A stretch of DNA of 64,000 bases from NCBI GenBank assembly GCA_003525905.1, contig DQIA01000104.1:17852-81851 (forward strand), in the 5' to 3' direction. This DNA is from Clostridiales bacterium. GTDB lineage: Bacteria; Bacillota; Clostridia; Oscillospirales; Oscillospiraceae. Both the position numbers and the translations under genes were made by a program. A model generated the notes under the pieces. That model was not told the DNA's origin. It did no database searches and saw only the letters and a list, made by a program, of their open reading frames with translations. This document shows, piece after piece, positions 24,711 to 32,188 of the stretch. How positions within the stretch are numbered: the stretch's first letter is position 1; every line of letters begins with the position of its first letter.

Positions 24711-27419
24711 ATGGCAACATGGAACGGCGTCATCACCAACGCCGGCAACAGCCTGCTCAATGAGTGGGTGAATGAAAAGACCCTGAACTTCGACAGCGCA
24801 GCTGCGGGGCAGGGCACCGTCGCGGCGGCGGCAATGATGGCACAGACCGCCCTCGTCAATGAAAAGCAGACCGCGAGCCTGCTGGGCGGCGAGAGGGTAT
24901 CTTCCGGCATTCGTCTGAAGCTCCGCATCGCTGCGCCGAATACGGCCTATACGCTGAATCAGTTCCGCGTATCTGCCAGCGTGGACGGAGGAGCGTCCGC
25001 CATGATCGCCTTGTTCCAGCTGGAGCAGGGCGTTCCCATTCCCAGCAAGACAGAATCGCCGGATTTCGTCTACACCTTTTACGCTCTGATCTCCTGCTCG
25101 AATACCGGCACATGGACGGTGACGGTCGACACCAGCGCCTGCGTCACACAGGGCGATATGTCCGCCGCCATCGCTGAGGCGGTAAAGACCAAGCAGGACA
25201 AGATCATGGTCAAGGGTCTGCTGCTGGGCGACGGGAACGGGAATATCTCTGCGGCAGTCGCCGGAAAGGACTACGGTTATCCGCTTGCAACAGGCTCAGG
25301 AGCGCCGACAGACACGACCGAGGGTACCGCAGGGCAGCACTACTATGACAGCGCTACGGGCAAGGAATACGTCTGCAGCGGCAAGGACAGCAGCGGCAAG
25401 TATCAGTGGAAGCTGTCCGGCGCCAGCGACGCGGCCGATCTGACCTATAACGGCGAATCGCTCGACACCTTCCTTGATGGCGTTTCCGGCGACCTCGACA
25501 CGCTCTCCAAGGGGCTGGACGGAAGTAAGCCACTCACCGGCAAGACCGATCCGACCTCCAGCACGAAGGGCTCGGTCGGCCAGTCGTATCTGAACACAGA
25601 TACCATGCAGACCTTCTACTGCACGGCAGCCAACGATCAGACCGGCGTATATACATGGGAAAAGCCAAAGGGCGGCGGCGTGGCTCCACAGCTGGAGGTC
25701 TCTGTTGCCACCGGATCAGCTATCACCTGTACGAACGGCGAGACTACGCTGACTGGCACCAGCGTCGGCGGTAAATGCGTTTTTGATCTCCCTGGCTACG
25801 GTACATGGTCGCTGTATGCCACGTTGAACGGGCAGACCACCGCCACCGAGACTGTGGTCGTGGATCAGGTCAAGCAGTACGCGGTGACGCTGAGTTACTT
25901 CGCGGCTACGCTGACCGTAACGGCGGAATCCGGCGCAGTCGTGACCGCCGCGCTTGGCACGAAGCAGTATACCGGCACCTGCGGCAGCAACGGCAAGTGT
26001 GCGCTGACCGTCAACTATGCCGGCACCTATTCCGTGACGGCCACCAAGAGCGGGGTATCCTCGTCCACGGCGTCCGCATCGGTGTCGACCTCCGGCGGCA
26101 GTTACACCGCAACGGTGAAGTTCTGCACCCTCACCGTCACCATCGACAGCGGCTCTACGGTCAAGGCGGTCAACGGCTCCACCACACTCACGGCCACCAG
26201 CAGCGGAACGGCAAAGTTCTACCTGCCGAACACCGGCACGTGGAGCGTCACCGCCACCAAGAACGGCGAGACGGCCACCGGCAGCGTAGCTTGCAGCTCC
26301 TACACCGGCTATACGCTGGAGCTGTCCTATGTCAAGGTCTTCGGTGTCTGCTGGAATTACAATGCACAGTCGACGGCGCTGACCCGCCTGAAAAAGTCCA
26401 CCGATCCGAACGGACTGGTCAATGTCGACATCACCACGAATCCCGCGCCTGCGGTCGGTACCGGCGCCGGCAGCTCTCCCTTCGACAACTATCTCCCGTG
26501 GAGCGGCATGGACGAGTACAACATCATCAACAATGCCGTAAGCTACAAGAAGGGGCAGAGCGGCTTCTCTCGAAGCAGCTACGATACCGTTGTCTTCATC
26601 CCCGAGTATTACTTCCGTATTATCGACGATGCCGCCAACAAGAAACGGTACTTCTACATCGCGGATAAGGCCAAGAGCGGCTTCACCAAGCACCCCGGCT
26701 CCGGCAAGTATGTCGGCCGCTACAACACGATCTCCGGCCATTATTCCAAGACCGGCGCTGCGCCGCTGGTCAACCTGACCCGCGCATCGGCTCGTTCCGG
26801 TGCCAGAGGAAAGGGTAGCAAGTGGAGCGAGTATGACTTCGCGTCTTGGTGCGCGGTCTGGCTGCTCTATTTGGTGGAGTTTTCCGACTGGGACAGCCAG
26901 AGCAAAATCGGGCGCGGCTATGTCGACGGCAACAGCTCTGCCATTTCTTCCGGCGGCACGGACAGCATGACTTACCATACCGGACGCGCAGCTGGGACGA
27001 ACGGAAAGACCGCCGTCCAGTACCGGCACATCGAGAATCCCTACGGCAATGTCTTCGAGTTTATCGACGGGATCAACTTCTCCGACGGAACGGTATATGT
27101 CTGCCTGAACCCTGCGAGCTATGCAGATGACACCGCGGCCAACTATACGAACATCGGCTCCAAGATACAGAGCGATGGGTACATCACGGCCATCGGCGTA
27201 GCGGCTGCCATGCCCTGGGCGTTCTTCCCCACGGGGGTCGGAGGAAGCGAAACAACCTATATTCCGGACTACGCCTACTACAGCTCTGGCTGGCGTGTCC
27301 TCTTTGTGGGTGGCGGCTGGAGCAATGGCGGCGTTGCCGGCCTTTTCTACTTCTACGCGAGCTACGCCTCGTCGAGCACGAACTCGTACGTCGGCGCGCG
27401 ACTCCTTTTCCACCCCTAA
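24711..27419 (+). CDS. Tail fibre/receptor-binding protein with C-type-lectin-like variable domain (DGR target)
   Basis: Predicted 902 residues; ATG after CGGAGGTGTTTTACT. Residues 1-150 resemble phage fibre attachment domains. Two YYDSATGKEYVC / TDTMQTFYCTAAND stretches (about 210-235 and 290-316) may be small beta repeats. Three Ig-like repeats follow (about 328-395, 398-471, 473-541), each with a GTWSVTATKNG-like edge. The C-terminal third (about 570-902) looks like the formylglycine-enzyme-type C-type lectin fold used by retroelement targets (NPYGNVFEFIDGINF, SSGWRVLFVGGGWSNGG). Its last 46 residues are the variable repeat matched by the template repeat at 27641. It most likely binds a host surface receptor. 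Confidence 0.92.
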   Translation: MATWNGVITNAGNSLLNEWVNEKTLNFDSAAAGQGTVAAAAMMAQTALVNEKQTASLLGGERVSSGIRLKLRIAAPNTAYTLNQFRVSASVDGGASAMIALFQLEQGVPIPSKTESPDFVYTFYALISCSNTGTWTVTVDTSACVTQGDMSAAIAEAVKTKQDKIMVKGLLLGDGNGNISAAVAGKDYGYPLATGSGAPTDTTEGTAGQHYYDSATGKEYVCSGKDSSGKYQWKLSGASDAADLTYNGESLDTFLDGVSGDLDTLSKGLDGSKPLTGKTDPTSSTKGSVGQSYLNTDTMQTFYCTAANDQTGVYTWEKPKGGGVAPQLEVSVATGSAITCTNGETTLTGTSVGGKCVFDLPGYGTWSLYATLNGQTTATETVVVDQVKQYAVTLSYFAATLTVTAESGAVVTAALGTKQYTGTCGSNGKCALTVNYAGTYSVTATKSGVSSSTASASVSTSGGSYTATVKFCTLTVTIDSGSTVKAVNGSTTLTATSSGTAKFYLPNTGTWSVTATKNGETATGSVACSSYTGYTLELSYVKVFGVCWNYNAQSTALTRLKKSTDPNGLVNVDITTNPAPAVGTGAGSSPFDNYLPWSGMDEYNIINNAVSYKKGQSGFSRSSYDTVVFIPEYYFRIIDDAANKKRYFYIADKAKSGFTKHPGSGKYVGRYNTISGHYSKTGAAPLVNLTRASARSGARGKGSKWSEYDFASWCAVWLLYLVEFSDWDSQSKIGRGYVDGNSSAISSGGTDSMTYHTGRAAGTNGKTAVQYRHIENPYGNVFEFIDGINFSDGTVYVCLNPASYADDTAANYTNIGSKIQSDGYITAIGVAAAMPWAFFPTGVGGSETTYIPDYAYYSSGWRVLFVGGGWSNGGVAGLFYFYASYASSSTNSYVGARLLFHP
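27269..27407 (+). repeat. Variable repeat (VR) of the diversity-generating retroelement
   Basis: This 139-base segment aligns without gaps to the template repeat 372 bases downstream. There are 14 differences, and all fall where the template has A: eight A to G, five A to T and one A to C. Most change Asn codons (AAC/AAT) in the template into Tyr, Ser, Gly, Val or Ala codons in the fibre. This is the signature of adenine-specific mutagenic retrohoming. Confidence 0.97.
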
Positions 27420-27426
27420 TGGGGGA

Positions 27427-27446
27427 CCGGGGGCCGCAGCCCCCGG
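27427..27446 (+). promoter_or_regulatory. Hairpin just downstream of the VR
   Basis: CCGGGGGC (27427-27434) pairs perfectly with GCCCCCGG (27439-27446) around a CGCA loop. It begins 20 bases after the VR end, and no such hairpin follows the template repeat. Hairpins/cruciforms after the VR promote homing in known retroelements. It might also end fibre transcription, though no T-run follows. Confidence 0.6.
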
Positions 27447-27535
27447 AGATTTCCCGCCTGCACCAGCTGGCGGCATAAGCGCAAGCCCAAAAGCTGAATG
27501 GGGTACGGGGCGAAGCCCCGTCGACACGATTTTTG

Positions 27536-27558
27536 AAAATAACGTATTCTGTTATTTT
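27536..27558. terminator. AT-rich hairpin between fibre gene and template repeat
   Basis: AAAATAAC (27536-27543) and GTTATTTT (27551-27558) form a perfect 8-bp stem, followed by CTCCCGTTTTTCC. Another stem, ACGGGGC-GAA-GCCCCGT, lies just upstream (about 27505-27521). These may end fibre mRNA. A TATAAT box follows at 27593-27598 without a good -35 box, so a separate start for the template RNA is possible but not shown. Confidence 0.4.
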
Positions 27559-27640
27559 CTCCCGTTTTTCCGTATGCGTGGCAGGCCGGAGGTATAATTA
27601 TCTCCGGGACTGTCTGCGCCATGCGCCGAGGGCTTGATTT

Positions 27641-27779
27641 CTACGCCAACTACAACTCTGGCTGGCGTGTCCTCTTTGTGGGTGGCAACTGGAACAATGG
27701 CGGCAATGCCGGCCTTTTCTACTTCAACGCGAACAACACCTCGTCGAACACGAACTCGAACGTCGGCGCGCGACTACTT
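27641..27779 (+). repeat. Template repeat (TR) of the diversity-generating retroelement
   Basis: The 139-base copy is rich in AAC codons when read in the fibre frame, giving many Asn positions that can mutate. It lies between fibre gene and reverse transcriptase in the same orientation, the common TR place. The two repeats share an invariant GC-rich 3' segment (CGTCGGCGCGCGACT, 27761-27775), expected to be the start site for homing, and diverge immediately after 27779. The short open frame through it is not considered a gene. Confidence 0.95.
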
Positions 27780-27904
27780 GTTTTTCTTTTGACTGGCGCA
27801 GGCTTTCCCTCACCGCTTGGTGAAAATATTGCCGCATAGGACGGGGTTTAGTAGGCTTCGGCTCGAATAACCTCGCAGGCAAACAAGGACGGAGGGAAAA
27901 TCCT

Positions 27905-29002
27905 ATGCCGAAACGAGTCGGCTATCTCTACGACAAGATGGTTGACCGGGACTTCATTCGCGCTGTCATTCAGGAGGCGGCAAAGGGGCGCCGGAGTCGT
28001 AAAGACATCGCCCCTGTGTTGGCGGACCTGGACGGGTATGTCGAAAAGACCTATGAGCTGGTCGCAACCGAGAGCTTTGTACCGTCCGAGCCGAAGATCC
28101 GCGAGATCTATGATGAGAGCAGCGAGAAACACCGTAAGATCAAGATGGTCCCATTCTGGCCGGACGGCGTGATCCAATGGATGCTTGTGACGGCTATGAA
28201 GCCGGTGCTTATGCGCGGTATGCACCCGTGGTCCTGTGCGTCCATTCCGGGACGCGGCGGGAAGCATATCTACAAGAAAATCCGCGGCGCGCTTCGCAAC
28301 GACCCGAAGGGAACGAAGTACGCCGCGGAGCTTGACGTCGCGCAGTATTACCCCAGCATCTCCGGCAAGCGCCTGATCTGGGCTCTTGCGCGGAAGATCA
28401 AGGACAAGCGCTTTCTGCGGACGGTCTATTCCATCATCGAATCCTGCGGCGGCGGGCTGGCTATCGGGTATTACATCTGCCAATGGCTGGCAAACTTCTA
28501 CCTGGAGTCTCTGGACCAGTACATCATGACGCTGCCGGGCGTGAAGTATATGACCCGCTACATGGACAACATCACCCTGCTCGGGCCGAATAAGAAGCAG
28601 CTGCACAAGGCGCGGAAGCTGATCGCCGCGTTCATGCAGCAGCGGCTCGGCCTGTCCATGAAAGCGAACTGGCAAATCTATCCCACGGCAAAGCGCATGG
28701 TGAGCGCGGTCGGCTACCGCTTTTCCCGCACTCATGTCATTCTGCGCAAGCGGAATTTCCTGCGCTTCACCCGGCAATGCCGCCGCGTCAAAAAGCGGCT
28801 TGACGCCGGAAAGCCTATCATGTTCGCCCAGGCCTCCGGGCTACTGAGCCGCGCCGGGCAACTGAAGCACTGCAATAGTCATACAATTCGGGTGAAGTAC
28901 ATTGACCCGATTGGAGTAAAACATCTGAAGGAGGTCGTGCGAAATGAGAGTAAGAGGCGACAACGCGCCCAGCAACGCATTCTCGCTGGAGGAGCAGCCT
29001 AA
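27905..29002 (+). CDS. Reverse transcriptase of the diversity-generating retroelement
   Basis: Predicted 365 residues; ATG after GGAGGGAAAATCCT. It copies the template repeat into mutated cDNA. Visible RT motifs are LDVAQYYPSI with the catalytic Asp (about 144), GLAIGYYICQWLANFYL (about 184-200), where DGR enzymes have IGxxxSQ, and RYMDNITLL (218-226) in the YxDD place. The last has Asn instead of the second Asp. Group II maturase/X domains are absent; size fits DGR enzymes. It overlaps the next gene by 59 bases. No obvious Avd gene is adjacent. Confidence 0.92.
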   Translation: MPKRVGYLYDKMVDRDFIRAVIQEAAKGRRSRKDIAPVLADLDGYVEKTYELVATESFVPSEPKIREIYDESSEKHRKIKMVPFWPDGVIQWMLVTAMKPVLMRGMHPWSCASIPGRGGKHIYKKIRGALRNDPKGTKYAAELDVAQYYPSISGKRLIWALARKIKDKRFLRTVYSIIESCGGGLAIGYYICQWLANFYLESLDQYIMTLPGVKYMTRYMDNITLLGPNKKQLHKARKLIAAFMQQRLGLSMKANWQIYPTAKRMVSAVGYRFSRTHVILRKRNFLRFTRQCRRVKKRLDAGKPIMFAQASGLLSRAGQLKHCNSHTIRVKYIDPIGVKHLKEVVRNESKRRQRAQQRILAGGAA

Positions 29003-29366
29003 TAAGCCGGGGGTAGCCCTGGTACGCTTCTATGAGAACGCCGAGCCGTTTGAGGAAAAGCGGGACGAGCTGACCATCAGCGGGTGGGTGTACGACGAAT
29101 ATCACCTGGAGCTGAATATGTACGACGGCCTGAGTGAAGACATCCTCGGCAACTATGCCGGTTATCTGGCGCAAGCCAAGCTGCACGAGGCGGAGGGCAA
29201 GACGATCCCCTCCCTGCAGCAGCAGGTAGCCGACCTGGAGACCGACAAGGCGGCATTGACGGAAAAGGTGACGAGCCTTGAGGGGCAGGTCACCGATACG
29301 CAGATGGCGCTATGCGATGTCTACGAACAGATCGTCGCCGTGACATCTACAACAGGAGGCGAGTAA
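28944..29366 (+). CDS. Phage protein with C-terminal coiled coil, unknown function
   Basis: Predicted 140 residues. The ATG at 28944 has AAGGAGG nine bases upstream, inside the reverse transcriptase gene. The N-terminal two-thirds is a compact domain (VRFYENAEPFEEKRDELTIS, GWVYDEYHLELNMYDGL). Residues about 95-133 form a coiled coil with heptads. It sits where tail fibre accessory genes are usual. It is not the Avd four-helix protein of known retroelements by size or pattern, although that has not been tested structurally. Confidence 0.65.
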   Translation: MRVRGDNAPSNAFSLEEQPNKPGVALVRFYENAEPFEEKRDELTISGWVYDEYHLELNMYDGLSEDILGNYAGYLAQAKLHEAEGKTIPSLQQQVADLETDKAALTEKVTSLEGQVTDTQMALCDVYEQIVAVTSTTGGE

Positions 29367-29369
29367 CCG

Positions 29370-29510
29370 ATGGCGAGCAATTACATGGTGAAGGTCTACG
29401 CAGACCTGATCCGCAAAGGGAAAAAGACGATTGAGGAAGTTCCTGACCCGCTGCAAGCAGCCGTCCGGAAAATCCTCGAAAATAGCAAGAATGGAGCTGA
29501 GGGCTTATGA
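29370..29510 (+). CDS. Small CD1375-like phage protein, copy 1
   Basis: A 46-residue frame begins at ATG 29370, eight bases after AGGAGGC. VKVYADLIRKGKKTIEEVPD followed by a short helix resembles the small CD1375-type proteins of clostridial phages, found between tail and lysis genes. A second, similar copy lies 54 bases downstream. An intrinsic terminator overlaps its 3' end. Function unknown. Confidence 0.7.
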   Translation: MASNYMVKVYADLIRKGKKTIEEVPDPLQAAVRKILENSKNGAEGL

Positions 29511-29533
29511 AAAGCCTTCGGCTCCTTCTTTTA
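29494..29533 (+). terminator. Intrinsic terminator overlapping the end of the first small gene
   Basis: GAGCTGAGGGCTT (29494-29506) pairs with AAGCCTTCGGCTC (29512-29524) with two G:U pairs, followed by CTTCTTTT. Strong enough to end transcription of the tail operon. Confidence 0.7.
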
Positions 29534-29563
29534 TACATTCTGATAGGAAAGGAGGTAGCAGTT

Positions 29564-29680
29564 ATGGCAGTTGTCTACGCGACCCTGATCGTCAAGGGCA
29601 AGAAGACCATCGACCAGGTTCCGAGCCTGATTCGGAAGCAGGTCGAGGAGATCCTGGCAGATCTCGAAGTCACCGTCTGA
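29564..29680 (+). CDS. Small CD1375-like phage protein, copy 2
   Basis: A 38-residue frame with ATG 29564 after AAAGGAGGTAGCAGTT. YATLIVKGKKTIDQVPSLI parallels the first copy's YADLIRKGKKTIEEVPDPL, so the two are paralogues from a tandem duplication. A terminator-like hairpin follows. The strong ribosome site speaks for real expression. Function unknown. Confidence 0.7.
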   Translation: MAVVYATLIVKGKKTIDQVPSLIRKQVEEILADLEVTV

Positions 29681-29698
29681 CCACGGCATTGATACGGA

Positions 29699-29727
29699 GG
29701 GCAGCTCCTTTGCGGGGGCTGCCCTTC
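29699..29727 (+). terminator. Terminator-like hairpin before the lysis genes
   Basis: GGGCAGC (29699-29705) pairs with GCTGCCC (29718-29724) with extra pairing of TCC/GGG inside, followed by TTCTT. It may attenuate transcription entering the lysis module. Confidence 0.6.
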
Positions 29728-29754
29728 TTATCACGCGCAGAGGAGGATTGAGAG

Positions 29755-30180
29755 ATGACGCTCAAGGAGATTTTGTTTGGTGGGGGAAGTGCGCTGTTTG
29801 TGCTGCTGACGCTGCTCCAGCTCGCCCCCATCAAAATCAATCCGTGGTCTGCAATAGCAAAGGCTTTCGGGCGCGCTATCAACAGCGAGGTCTTGGAGAA
29901 GGTCGGAAAGCTCGAAAGCGAGCTGCAGTGCGTTCGGTCTGGCATGGCCGAGGAAAAGGCCGTCAACTGCCGGGCGCGCATTCTACGCTTCGGCGATGAA
30001 TGTCTCCACGGCGAGCGCCACACCAAAGATCATTTCGACCAAACGCTCCGGGACATCGCCGCCTACGAACGATACTGCGAGGATCACCCGGAGTTTGAAA
30101 ACAATGTAACAGAGCTGACCAGTGACCGGATCAAGACGATATATCGCCGGTGCTTGGACAGCAACGACTTTTTGCAGTAA
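29755..30180 (+). CDS. Membrane-anchored phage protein upstream of holin
   Basis: Predicted 141 residues; ATG after AGGAGGATTGAGAG. An N-terminal hydrophobic helix (about 6-26) is followed by a Glu/Lys-rich coiled coil (about 45-70) and a helical tail with several Cys and His. Its place just before a holin-like gene suggests a role in lysis or lysis timing, but no family is recognised. Confidence 0.6.
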   Translation: MTLKEILFGGGSALFVLLTLLQLAPIKINPWSAIAKAFGRAINSEVLEKVGKLESELQCVRSGMAEEKAVNCRARILRFGDECLHGERHTKDHFDQTLRDIAAYERYCEDHPEFENNVTELTSDRIKTIYRRCLDSNDFLQ

Positions 30181-30192
30181 GGAGGACGCACA

Positions 30193-30603
30193 ATGAACGT
30201 GCTGGATATGACGATCATCCGCCTGGCCGCAGGGCTTGTGCTACTGATCGCCGCGAACATTGCCCTCGGTTCCATCAATGCCATCATTGATGGGGAATGG
30301 GATCAGACGAAGTTCCGCAACGGCTGCATCAAGAGTGCAGTTGTGGCAGCGGCGCTGGTCGCGGTCTACTTCGCCGGGTACCTCAACCCCGATCTGATGG
30401 TGGTGGAGGTCGATGGGCAGACCGTAAACCTGATGACAGCGGTATCGCTGGCTATGCTGGCAGCCTTTACCGCCTATGCCGTTGATGTACTGAAAAAGCT
30501 GAAGGATATGCTCTCTACCACGACGCCCGGGGCGGACGCGGCGCCTGCTGCGCTGCCTGCCGGTAAGAGCAAGGAAGACCATACCGTCCCCGAGGAGGAA
30601 TGA
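30193..30603 (+). CDS. Holin-like protein
   Basis: Predicted 136 residues; ATG after AAGGAGGACGCACA. Three hydrophobic helices are seen (about 9-28, 46-66, 80-98), followed by a charged, Ala/Pro-rich cytoplasmic tail. This topology, size and place before the amidase gene match phage holins, which form membrane holes to release or activate the endolysin. Confidence 0.75.
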   Translation: MNVLDMTIIRLAAGLVLLIAANIALGSINAIIDGEWDQTKFRNGCIKSAVVAAALVAVYFAGYLNPDLMVVEVDGQTVNLMTAVSLAMLAAFTAYAVDVLKKLKDMLSTTTPGADAAPAALPAGKSKEDHTVPEEE

Positions 30604-30606
30604 CCT

Positions 30607-31392
30607 ATGAGCAATAGCCCTCTTGTCAGCTACACAAAGCTCAGCCCGAATCACTCCGGGCAGAGGACCCGTAAGATCGACCGCATCACGCCGCACTGCG
30701 TAGTTGGCCAGTGCAGCGTGGAGCGGTTGGGAGATATCTTCCTCCCTGCCTCCAGAGAGGCGAGCTGCAATTACGGAATCGGCGCAGACGGCCGCGTCGG
30801 TATGTATGTTGAGGAGAAAAACCGATCCTGGTGTTCCTCCAGCAATGCAAACGACCAGCGGGCGGTGACTATCGAATGTGCGTCCGATGGCGCAGAGCCG
30901 TACGCATTCCGCGATGTAGTTTACAAATCGCTCATTACGCTTTGCGTCGACATCTGCAAGCGCAACGGCAAGACCAAGCTGCTCTGGCTGGAGGATAAGG
31001 ACAAGACGCTCGCCTACACCCCTGCACCGGACGAGATGGTGCTGACCGTACACCGCTGGTTTGCCAACAAAAGCTGCCCCGGGAACTGGATGTACGCCCG
31101 CATGGGCGACCTCGCCGAAAAGGTGACAGCCCAGCTTTCCGCAGGCATGGACGAGGAGGATGACGATATGGATATCAACAAATTCAAGGAGCTTTGGCGT
31201 GAGATGCGCAAGGAGCTTCAGGACAACGATGCTTCCGCCTACTCGGAGGAAGCGCGCAAATGGGCCGTGGATAACGGCATCATTCGCGGCGGCAACTCCG
31301 ATGAGTTCAATGGAATGTGGGAGGACATGATGACCCGCGAGCAGCTGGTGACCGTCCTCTACCGCTTCGCCCAGAAGTTTGGGCTGAGCTGA
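30607..31392 (+). CDS. Endolysin: N-acetylmuramoyl-L-alanine amidase (Amidase_2) with C-terminal repeat-like region
   Basis: Predicted 261 residues. The amidase fold is visible: ITPHCVVGQCS with the first zinc His (about 24), ASCNYGIGADGRVGMYV, RAVTIECASD, and LTVHRWFANKSCPG with the second His and a conserved Cys. It cuts the amide bond between muramic acid and the peptide. Residues about 205-261 contain EEARKWAVDNGIIRGG and MMTREQLVTVLYRFAQKFG, like one S-layer homology-type repeat, a possible wall-binding part. No signal peptide; the holin would release it. Confidence 0.9.
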   Translation: MSNSPLVSYTKLSPNHSGQRTRKIDRITPHCVVGQCSVERLGDIFLPASREASCNYGIGADGRVGMYVEEKNRSWCSSSNANDQRAVTIECASDGAEPYAFRDVVYKSLITLCVDICKRNGKTKLLWLEDKDKTLAYTPAPDEMVLTVHRWFANKSCPGNWMYARMGDLAEKVTAQLSAGMDEEDDDMDINKFKELWREMRKELQDNDASAYSEEARKWAVDNGIIRGGNSDEFNGMWEDMMTREQLVTVLYRFAQKFGLS

Positions 31393-31724
31393 TGGCAAAG
31401 CGCAAGCGCAGAGCCGCGAAGAAGCGCAAGGTCGAATGGAGTAAGGTCGTGTGCCTGCTGGCGATGCTGGCCGGTCTGTTGATCGTTCAAGAATGTCTGT
31501 TCCTCATGTATCTGTGCATCAAAAGCGGCTATACCGCCGCCGCTGCATGGCTTACTGCCGCCACTGGCGTTGGCGAGGCGATCATCATCGCCGGAGCAAA
31601 CGGCTACCTCTCGCTTGCGAAGTCCGACCACAAGCGTGGCGGGATCACCTTTGAGGCAGCCAAGGCAAACAACTTCCGGACCGACACGGAGGACGACGGC
31701 AGCATCGACAGCCCCGCCATCTGA
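31392..31724 (+). CDS. Small membrane protein at the end of the lysis module
   Basis: Predicted 110 residues; ATG overlaps the endolysin stop (TGATG). A very basic N-terminus (KRKRRAAKKRKVEW) precedes two hydrophobic segments (about 18-44 and 48-72); the tail is acidic. It could be a second holin, an antiholin or a spanin-like factor. It is the last gene before a strong terminator. Confidence 0.6.
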   Translation: MAKRKRRAAKKRKVEWSKVVCLLAMLAGLLIVQECLFLMYLCIKSGYTAAAAWLTAATGVGEAIIIAGANGYLSLAKSDHKRGGITFEAAKANNFRTDTEDDGSIDSPAI

Positions 31725-31741
31725 ATACCGCCCACACAATG

Positions 31742-31786
31742 AAAGCCCCCTCGCAGGATTTTACCGTCCTGTCGAGGGGGCTTTTT
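31742..31786 (+). terminator. Strong terminator of the phage late operon
   Basis: AAAGCCCCCTCG (31742-31753) pairs with CGAGGGGGCTTT, with a further CAGGA/TCCTG pairing inside, followed by TTTTT. It separates the rightward late genes from the convergent leftward operon. Confidence 0.9.
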
Positions 31787-31897
31787 CTATTTTCCGGCGC
31801 TTTCGCGTTTACGGGGCGCAGGAGCGTTTTTCGCATTTGGGTGGGCGTCTACCCTCCCACGCCGCAAAGGTGGTGTTGCAACTCGCCTACGGGCCTG

Positions 31898-32188
31898 TCA
31901 GGTGGTGTTCCCGCTGACATCCACTATGTCCACCGCAATAATCTCCACCAGCCGGTCGCCGGCCGCGCCCATATTGAGGCAGGAGCCGATGCGATAGTAG
32001 TCCCGGATATCCTGCTCGGTGCCGTGAATCCTGGTGGTGATGGCGTCGCCGTCGGCCAGGTGGACGACCACGACCTTCTCGGTGCATCGCTCCAGGTAGG
32101 CGCAGAATTCCTCGTAGCTCATGTGGCCCTCCGCTTTCATCGCGGCACTGGCAGCGGCCAGCTCCTCGGGCGTCCAAGATTTACTCAC
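31898..32188 (-). CDS. Small acidic protein, last gene of the leftward operon
   Basis: Predicted 96 residues. It begins SKSWTPEELAAASAAMKAEG, a helical N-terminus, and continues with a beta-rich, acidic part (VVVVHLADGDAITTRIHG). Its ATG overlaps the stop of the gene upstream (32185) by 4 bases. Function unknown. Its size, acidity and position in a string of small prophage genes are typical of accessory factors that interfere with host systems, but this is only inference. Confidence 0.6.
   Translation of the reverse strand: MSKSWTPEELAAASAAMKAEGHMSYEEFCAYLERCTEKVVVVHLADGDAITTRIHGTEQDIRDYYRIGSCLNMGAAGDRLVEIIAVDIVDVSGNTT

Noticed and set aside
27621-27839. 72-codon open frame through the template repeat
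   Set aside because: It is only the template repeat read in the fibre frame; ATG has no ribosome site and the part after the repeat has no sense.
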